Shown: positions 57,441-64,000 of the stretch, piece by piece | Position numbering within the stretch: the stretch's first letter is position 1 | Layout: each line of letters starts with the position of its first letter | From: Lactarius indigo | Lineage: Eukaryota > Basidiomycota > Agaricomycetes > Russulales > Russulaceae | NCBI GenBank assembly: GCA_025766275.1 | Contig: JAFKAC010000021.1 | Coordinates: 1-64,000, forward strand | Length of the DNA: 64,000 bases | Direction of reading: 5' to 3' | Notes under the pieces: model-generated | The model's database searches: none | The model's input: only the letters and a program-made list of their open reading frames with translations | What the model was told of the DNA's origin: nothing | Program-made: the position numbers and the translations under genes

Positions 57441-57871
57441 CTTGTTCTATTGACCAGCGGGGGTACTAGGGGTTAATGAAGAAAAAAGCAAGTTACAAGG
57501 TAGCGAGCGATTTGGTGGATATGCGATGGAATAGAGACCGGGCGGAAGCACGACGTGTTTCGCGATTAAAAACAAGGAGTTTTTGTGTCCGAGGTCCGAG
57601 GCGAGGTTGCGATGAGTGGGGCCTCCGGTAGCGAGCCGGCGAGGGAGGGACAAGGGGCTCACCGTCGAGCCTGGGTGCGGCGGGCGGGCGGTTGATAGAC
57701 AGGTGGCAACACGGACGAGGACACCCCCTCCTTTCCCTCGTACCACCACCATCTCTTCAGAGCTAGTGTTGGTTCTAGTCTACTCGCTGCTGAATACAAC
57801 CATAAAACACCCTTGCTCGTTGTTGGAGAACCCGCCTGGGCCTAGCTCGCGACCTCCTTCAGCCCTTCGCC

Positions 57872-60028
57872 ATGGCGTCCGACGCCAACTTCCCCCTTCC
57901 TCACCACGACTACTCTTCCCCAACCAAACTCACAGAACTCCTCCCAATCGTTGACTCCCCCTCTACGGGTCCCCTGAATAACTCGGGGACCTATAACTCT
58001 GCCACCCTGGGTCCTATCGTCGCTGACGGTTACAGGCAGCCCCGTCGAAGGGACAACGGAAATGCCCACTGGGACCCTCTCGCCCCCATTGTCATCCCCT
58101 CCTCCTCACCTTCTCCTGCGGCTGGGCGATCCCCGCAGGACTCCATCATGGGCTCCCCAGAATCAGAGGAACCCACTGTCCCAGCTGTCCCAGCTGATGA
58201 CTCGCAAGAACTCTGGGACGCCGTCCACCCGATCACCAACACGAACCTACCTGCCGAACCTGAAACAATCGTGATACGCGGTAAGACTGGTGAGGGGGCA
58301 ACCACTCCTCGTGCCCGCTCTAGAGCCGCGTCCAATGCTTCTGCATGGACTCATGTAACAGAAGAAACTGTGTCAGACACTGGGTCCCTTGACCGCGCTG
58401 CTCAGCGCATGTCAGGCCAGAACGATGTTGTCCGCTTCCATACAATCAATGACGCCATTCGGGCAGGTTTGCTTCCCCCTCCACATGGCACTGACATCCC
58501 TGCGATCGATAACGTCAGCCTCCAACTGGACCCTGACGAAGCGAAAGAACTGGACTCCCTAGCCGACCTCCTGGCCAAGGAACTCTCACAGGCAGTTGGG
58601 CATGCGGCCCTCGGCTGGGGAGGTTACCGTGTTACTAACCCGCTCCCCTTCCGTAAAGACTCTGACCTTCCCGTCGCGCCTGCGACCTTCCACGGTGCCG
58701 CGAACTTAGTACTGACAGCACTGGATGCAGGTGCAGCTAAGCAGGATGGCGAGCTGATCACCAAGGTACTAACCCCCCATTCTTGGATTCGCCTCACGCT
58801 GGCAATCCTCGCTGCGATAATTCGAGGGGCCCTCCGTTCACCTGCCCCCCTGAAGAACAAAACTCTACCGCTCAACAACAACCCAGACTCTTTCCCCATC
58901 CATCAAGATCTCCTTCGTCCCAAGAACAAGGGAGGCGCCATCATCTTGATGGCAAATCAAATTGCAGGTATTTTCGGCACTGCCGGGAACCATCCGGACA
59001 GCTCTATGCCGGACTCCTATTTTGATCACGTTACTAACCTGGTGTACGATAAACTACCCCACTCCAAACGCTCCGCGACGTCCTCAAAACCCCCTGCTCT
59101 GACGGAGCAGGAAGAGGCCCAACTTCGCAACCAGTGTCGGGAACAATTCCTCACCGACTACCGTGAACAACTCAGACTTGATTCGGTTGCGATGGAACAG
59201 ATCAAGGACGCCGTCAAGGCCGAGATCTTTGCCAATCTCAACCAAGAAGCACTTTCCAATCTTGATGAATGGCGTGACGTGTATCGGTGAGAGTTCGTAG
59301 ACGCAATGCACTCTGCCATGGACATCCTTAACCCGGGGCTGGGTGACGTTGCACGCCTGAAGGGCAAAGCACGCGCCGACCCGTTGCCCCCCACTGTCTC
59401 TCAGGTAGTCCGCAATGCCGAACCCGCCATCCGGGCGGAGGTGCAGGCTCGCGTGACCGAATACAAAGCGGGCATTGATGCAGAGATACGCAAAGGGATC
59501 ATGGAGGACCCCAACTCCACGTTCTTGACCACTGAATACAGACGTAAACTTGCAGATCAGGTCTTGGCGGAATACAAGGACAACCTATCCGCCTCCCTCC
59601 AAGGGGAGCGGGAATTACTTAAAGAACAAATGGAAGTAGCGGCACGTGAAGAACGCACTGCTATCCGCGAACAAGCTATTGCTGACTGCGAGACCCACAA
59701 GGACACGGTCCGCACCTCGGTAAAATATTGGAAGACACATTACCGCAACGCCAGGGAACTTTCTTTTATCCGTAAAGAAGCTAACCGCTTGGGTTTTGCC
59801 CTTGTCCCCATAGACGAAGGCGCCAAGGCGCGAGAGCTGGAAGCATTCAAGAAATACGCGCTCGGTCCTCTTGTCGTGGATGGCTACGAGCTCTCTAGCT
59901 CACCCCCATCCCAGGCTCCGACGCCCGCTCAAGGCATACCACTTACTCCCCCCCGCCTCATGACATCCTCTCTCCCACATGACCCTTGTAACGTCGCCAC
60001 GACGTTAGCTCGACTTGAGCACGAGTGA
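57872..60028 (+). pseudogene. Gag-like ORF of an unidentified element, broken by a stop and by a Gypsy insertion
   Basis: A long plus frame runs from 57872 to the TGA at 59288-59290. It continues in the same frame with no other stop to 60025, about 711 codons in all. The N-terminal part is polar and Pro/Ser-rich. The middle has ELSQAVGHAALGWGGYR and HSWIRLTLAILAAIIRGALR. The C-terminal part is highly charged and probably coiled-coil (ELLKEQMEVAAREERTAIRE). No enzyme motif is seen. The final stop TGA at 60026-60028 is made of the first bases of the Gypsy LTR, so the original C-terminus is missing. A structural retroelement protein is plausible from charge pattern and context, but an unknown host protein is not excluded. 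Confidence 0.6.
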
Positions 60029-60530
60029 CAGTAACGACTTAGCGATATAACGATCCCACTTGAAGACACGAAGGTCCAAGTCCTTGCCTTAGTGAATACG
60101 CGAAGGTACACCAGCAAGTCGAAGTCTTGAGTCACGATCGAAGTCGGACGGTTCACTTGATGGCACGAAGAGAGAGAGAGAGAAAGGTTCTAAGAAGAGA
60201 AGAGAAATCAAGTGGCGATTCAAGAAGACCAAGATGGCGTATCTTGGTCTTCACAAGACAGTTTAAATACACGTTCTAGCAGGCTTTGAAGCGCTGCTAT
60301 GAGTCACAGTAAGTAGCGTCCAACGTATCGCAGAAACAACGCGAACCCTAATACTACTAGTACCAGTACTAGTGGCATCAGTCATCAGTCAGCTATCGAG
60401 TCCTTATCGCCTATCGCACTACCATATCACCGTAAGTAAGTCCGTCACTAATATACCTTACCGCCGTAGTGACAACCGGTACAGTAAGGGTATGAGTCGT
60501 GCAGTCCATCCAAACCAAAACGTGACATCA
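60026..60530 (-). repeat. 3' LTR of a Gypsy chromovirus (505 bp)
   Basis: Read on the minus strand it starts TGATGTCACG directly after a purine tract and ends CGTTACTGTCA, giving TG..CA ends. It follows the pol stop by 26 bp. A TATTTAAA box-like motif lies near 60263-60270. The partner 5' LTR is beyond the window, so the boundaries rest on the TG/CA ends and the purine tract. Confidence 0.7.
60224..60252. other. Perfect hairpin inside the LTR
   Basis: Arms GAAGACCAAGAT and ATCTTGGTCTTC pair without mismatch over 12 bp around a 5-nt loop (GGCGT), close to the TATA-like motif. Confidence 0.7.
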
Positions 60531-60541
60531 CCCTCCTTTCA
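60531..60541 (-). other. Polypurine tract of the Gypsy element
   Basis: GAAAGGAGGG-type purine run on the minus strand, directly before the 3' LTR. This is the usual plus-strand priming site of LTR retroelements. Confidence 0.65.
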
Positions 60542-60556
60542 GCGTGAGGCCCCGAC

Positions 60557-63500
60557 TCACCGAAAGTCTCTGGCCGGCCAGTCGCGCTGTTCGTCGGCAA
60601 TGCGCTCGAGTGCTGTAGCGCGCTCCAGTCTGTAGATGGAGTCCTGTCGGTCGCTTTGGGCGCACGCGATCATGTCGCGGAGCTGAGCCACTCTAGCGCG
60701 AAGTCGCTCCAGTTCGAAACTGGCCGCGCGGTAGCGCGTGACTTCCGCCGTAAGCGTCTCGTCGTTGATGCGATTGAGAGCGCGGTCTGTGATCTTGTCC
60801 GCGGCGAAGATGATGAGGTCTTCGTGAGGGTACGTGGGGCGCAGCGCGGCGCTGACGTGTGGCTCGGCGTAGAGGGGCTTACCGTATAGATGGGGGGAGC
60901 CGGGTATCACCCCGAGTATGAGGGGGTCCGCCCCTCCAATAATCTGGACGTGAGATGCGTCCCTCTCTACTCCGTCGGGCCCGGTGATGGGGTATGGAAT
61001 GTGATGGGGTCGTCGATTTGCCCGGAACCCCTCAGGCGCAATAATGTGTGCGGGGTCGTCAGCGGCGGTGAAGGGACGGTGGTCTGCGGCGCCTGGTACG
61101 CGCACACGTCCTCGATACATGGCGGACCCGTCAGAGTTGACGAGCCAGGGTGTGATGCGGGGATTAGTAGGGTCGCTTTTCGTTCGAAGGAAGGCGTGCC
61201 GTGCCGGGTAGTAATCGTCGTCGTCATGGCCAGCCTCAGCAGCCTCCATCGCTGCTGCCGCTCTCGCATCTCTCTCAGTCGGGCCGCGGCTGAGTCTAGC
61301 TGTTCCTTCTGCCACTCTGCCGCTACCCTCCTCCAACCGTCCAACTCGTACTCCAGGAGAGCTTGAACGCTCGTCGTTGCACGGGAAAACTCCGCGAACG
61401 CCGATGAGGTCGTCGCTTGGGGGGATGGCAGCGATGGGCTCGCGCGCCCCATGTTCGTCGCGGAAGACGTGGGCGACGGCGGACTTGTCGTCGGGCTGTT
61501 GCGTGGGGTCTGGGAATCGGGCAAGGACATTTGCCCATTCTTGTGCGGTGATACGGCCCTCTGGTTGGCCGACAGGTGTGTACGGGGTGATTTGGGTGTT
61601 GGGAACCTCAGTCTCGTCGTCTTCTGCGAGGAGGGCCCGAGCGTCTTCGGCAAGGGAGTTGAGGAGTATCGCTTGGGTGACATGTCGTAGAGGGGAAGTG
61701 GGCATGAGAGTGGAGATGGTAGAGCGAAGGAAAAGGGGATGACTCTCCTGAGCGACAATCGAACCCCTTTTAACCGTTGCTCCGTGTGCTTGCGTTTCCT
61801 GAAAGAGGCGGAGCGCTTCTGGTGCGAAGACGTCATCCTTGTTGACCCACTGATTCTCCGAGTCCGGGTATCCCTTCCACTTGACGAGGTATTGGAGCCT
61901 TCTTCCTCTGCCGAGATGCCAAGAGTCCAGAATGGCCTCGACTTCATACTCCTCCTCGCCATTGATCAGTTCAGGCGGTGGTCGTGTGAAGTTCTCCCCA
62001 TGAAAGGGGGTTTGTTTGTACGGCGTGAGAAGATCGATGTGAAATACTGGGTGAATGCTCCACTGGACGGGAAGTTCCAATCGATAATTGTAGGGGGACA
62101 TCACCTGTGTCACCCGGAATGGTCCGTGGCGTCGCGCCGCTAGTTTTGCCATGGGCTGATTGGTTCGAAGGTGTTTGCCTTCTAGCCACACGAGGTCTCC
62201 TATCTTGAACCGGGGCGTATCTTTGTTTCGGATCCAGGCTTCTTGCGCCCGTTTCATGAGGCGTTGGGCGTCCTCTCTTGCTTCTTTCAGCTGTGTCAGT
62301 CTCCGCGTGACCTGGGGAAGGGGAGAGGGCTTATCAGTCCAATCCGCTTGCGGATTATATCCCATCAAGAGTTGAAATGGCGACTGTCTTGTGTGTTCAT
62401 GTGGCCAGTTGTTGTGCGCGAATTCTGCGATTGGCAGATAAGCAGACCAGTTATCTTGTCACTCGTTTACCCAGAAGCGTAGATACTGTTCTAGCCATTG
62501 GTTGATCCGCTCGGACTGCCCATTGGTGCGTGGGTGGTACGCCGTCGATATGTTTTGTTGGATGCCCAAAATCCGGCACACTTCTCTGGTAAATTTTGAC
62601 GCAAATCGCGGATCCCTGTCACTAATACACTTGCGCGGTAACCCGAACCGTTTGAACACATGAGCGACGTACAGAGCTGCAGTCTCTTCGGCCGTTATTT
62701 CTTCTCGGCATGGAATGAAGATAGAGGCTTTGCTGCAGTCGTGGTCTGTGACGGTTAGTATACTGTCATACCCCTCCGACGACGGGAGCTTCGTGATGAA
62801 GTCCATGGCAATCGTCTGGAACGGCGTCGCCTCTAGCTCTGGCGTGATGGGGTGCAATGCTGCCCGTATGGGCCTCGTGTTGACCTTGTTTCTTTGACAC
62901 TCCGCGCAGCCTTGCACATACTTGTACACATCCCTTCGCAGTCGCGGCCACCAGTAATGTCGTTCTAAGATTCGTTGTGTCCTTGCAATTCCAGGGTGTC
63001 CGTGCACCGGGAGGTCGTGATGGTCGTGTATGAGTACTCGGTATACGGATGCGGGCCCAGTTATTACGAACTTGCCATCTTTGTACCATTCCCCTTCTAT
63101 CTTCTTGAGGCGATGGGGATCTACCCACATTTTGATTACCTCGTGGTCTTGTTGGTGTCGCGGTTGCAGCAGATTTGGATTTGTGACGAAGGTGCGTGCG
63201 ACGTTGAGAGTTCTTACAAACACTTCGGGAGGTAGGACGACGACTTCACTATTGTCGTTTCCCCCTTGGTCGTAATCTGGTCGTCTTGAAAGAGCGTCTG
63301 CTCGGCCGTTACTTTTTCCTTTGATATGGTGAATTTCGAAGTCGTATTCGGAAAGTTCGAGCACCTCCCTTGCAACTCGCCTACTGATCTTCTGCGGCGA
63401 TTTCCAGTACTGCAGATTGAGATGGTCTGAATATATTTTGATCTTATGCGGGGCTCCCGCGAGCAGTGGTCTCCAGTTTCGCAATGCTTTGACTATTGCG

Positions 63501-64000
63501 AGCAGCTCCAGATCATAGATGTCGTAGTTTCGCTCCGCCTCTGAGAGCGTAGCTGAGTAGTAGCCTATGGGGTGTCGCTTTCCATCAGACTTCCGTTGTA
63601 ATAGTACGGCTCCCACCGCGTATCCGGAGGCGTCAACCTCTAATTCGAACGGGTCCTGAAGGACCGGGTGTGCCAGTACTGGTTCTTCGGTTACGAGGCG
63701 TTTGAGAGTGTTGAACGCCTTGTCTTCCTCTTCGGTCCATCTCCATTCTTCGTCTTTTCGTGTCAATTTGGTGAGTGGTTTGGCGTGGGTTGCAAAACCG
63801 CGGATGAAAAGTCGGTAAAAGTTGCAGAAGCCGAGAAAAGATTGAACATCCTTGACTTTTGTCGCCGTCGGCCAGTCCTTGATGCCTTGAACTTTTACTG
63901 GGTCCATTCGGGTCACCCCCCTCTCAAGGATTACCCCCAGGTAATCCATCCGTGGTTGATGAAATATGCATTTCTCGAGCTTGAAATAAAGGTCGTGTTC
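60557..64000 (-). pseudogene. Gypsy/Ty3 chromovirus pol: RT end, RNase H, integrase, chromodomain (one in-frame stop; 5' part outside window)
   Basis: The frame enters from the right edge with the end of reverse transcriptase (KCIFHQPRMDYLGVILERGV). It continues through the RT thumb, RNase H (FELEVDASGYAVGAVLLQRK and YDIYDLELLAIVKALRNWRP), the integrase HHCC finger (HGHPGIARTQRILERHYWWP, CAECQRNK) and the DDE core (FQTIAMDFITKLPSSEG, CISDRDPRFAS, TNGQSERIN). One TGA at 62459-62461 interrupts it, and the same frame resumes at 62458 with QDNWSAYLPIAEFAHNNW. The integrase C-terminus, a chromodomain (YLVKWKGYPDSENQWVNKDD) and an unusual ~400-residue polar tail follow to 60557. Role: copy-and-paste transposition, with the chromodomain guiding insertion to chromatin. 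Confidence 0.92.
60557..64000 (-). mobile_element. Gypsy chromovirus, partial (3' half)
   Basis: Together with the polypurine tract (60531-60541) and LTR (60026-60530) this forms the 3' half of an LTR retrotransposon in minus orientation. Gag, protease, most of RT, the primer-binding site and the 5' LTR would lie beyond 64000. Confidence 0.88.

Overview
The window looks like nuclear DNA of a basidiomycete fungus, most likely from the Rhizoctonia/Ceratobasidium group. This is inferred from dense 46-78 nt GT-AG introns, a Goodbye-NACHT-ankyrin STAND gene, LysM secreted proteins, a Mutator-like element and a chromodomain Gypsy element. No species can be proven from sequence alone. Coding exons are broken up by introns, so gene models below were built by joining reading frames across splice sites and checking that the phases close.

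Layout. (1) 1-11.2 kb: three degenerate tandem copies of a roughly 4 kb unit, each carrying a decayed polyamine-oxidase-like flavin amine oxidase gene. (2) 12.9-26.8 kb: a conserved gene block. It holds an intact 1489-residue STAND immune-type receptor (minus), cytosolic leucyl-tRNA synthetase (minus), an uncharacterised 306-residue protein (plus), an intron-containing tRNA-Lys(UUU), an uncharacterised 595-residue protein (minus) and an FMP46-like mitochondrial protein (minus). (3) 26.9-34.1 kb: a ~2.1 kb direct segmental duplication with two intact paralogues of an unknown gene, separated by repeat-rich DNA. (4) 34.6-40.6 kb: a complete-looking 6.0 kb Mutator-like element with ~235 bp terminal inverted repeats and a perfect 9 bp target duplication. 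It carries a damaged transposase gene and two unusual tandem arrays, one built of intron-like modules. (5) 40.7-45.6 kb: a hairpin/MITE-like inverted repeat, dispersed repeats, a P-loop gene fragment and a 249-residue unknown gene. (6) 45.6-57.4 kb: a repeated NAPE-PLD + LysM module. NAPE-PLD is intact once, lost once and a pseudogene once; the LysM gene is kept in all three units with a conserved promoter. (7) 57.9-64 kb: a gag-like ORF cut off by insertion of a minus-strand Gypsy chromovirus, whose 3' LTR and pol are seen and whose 5' end lies outside the window.

Functional reading. The housekeeping genes (LeuRS, tRNA-Lys, FMP46) sit inside accessory DNA shaped by tandem duplication and transposons. 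The fast-evolving parts are host-interaction or self-recognition candidates: the ankyrin STAND receptor and the LysM family. The NAPE-PLD/LysM module is notable because a lipid-signalling hydrolase and a chitin-binding secreted protein were duplicated together, but only the LysM gene was consistently kept.
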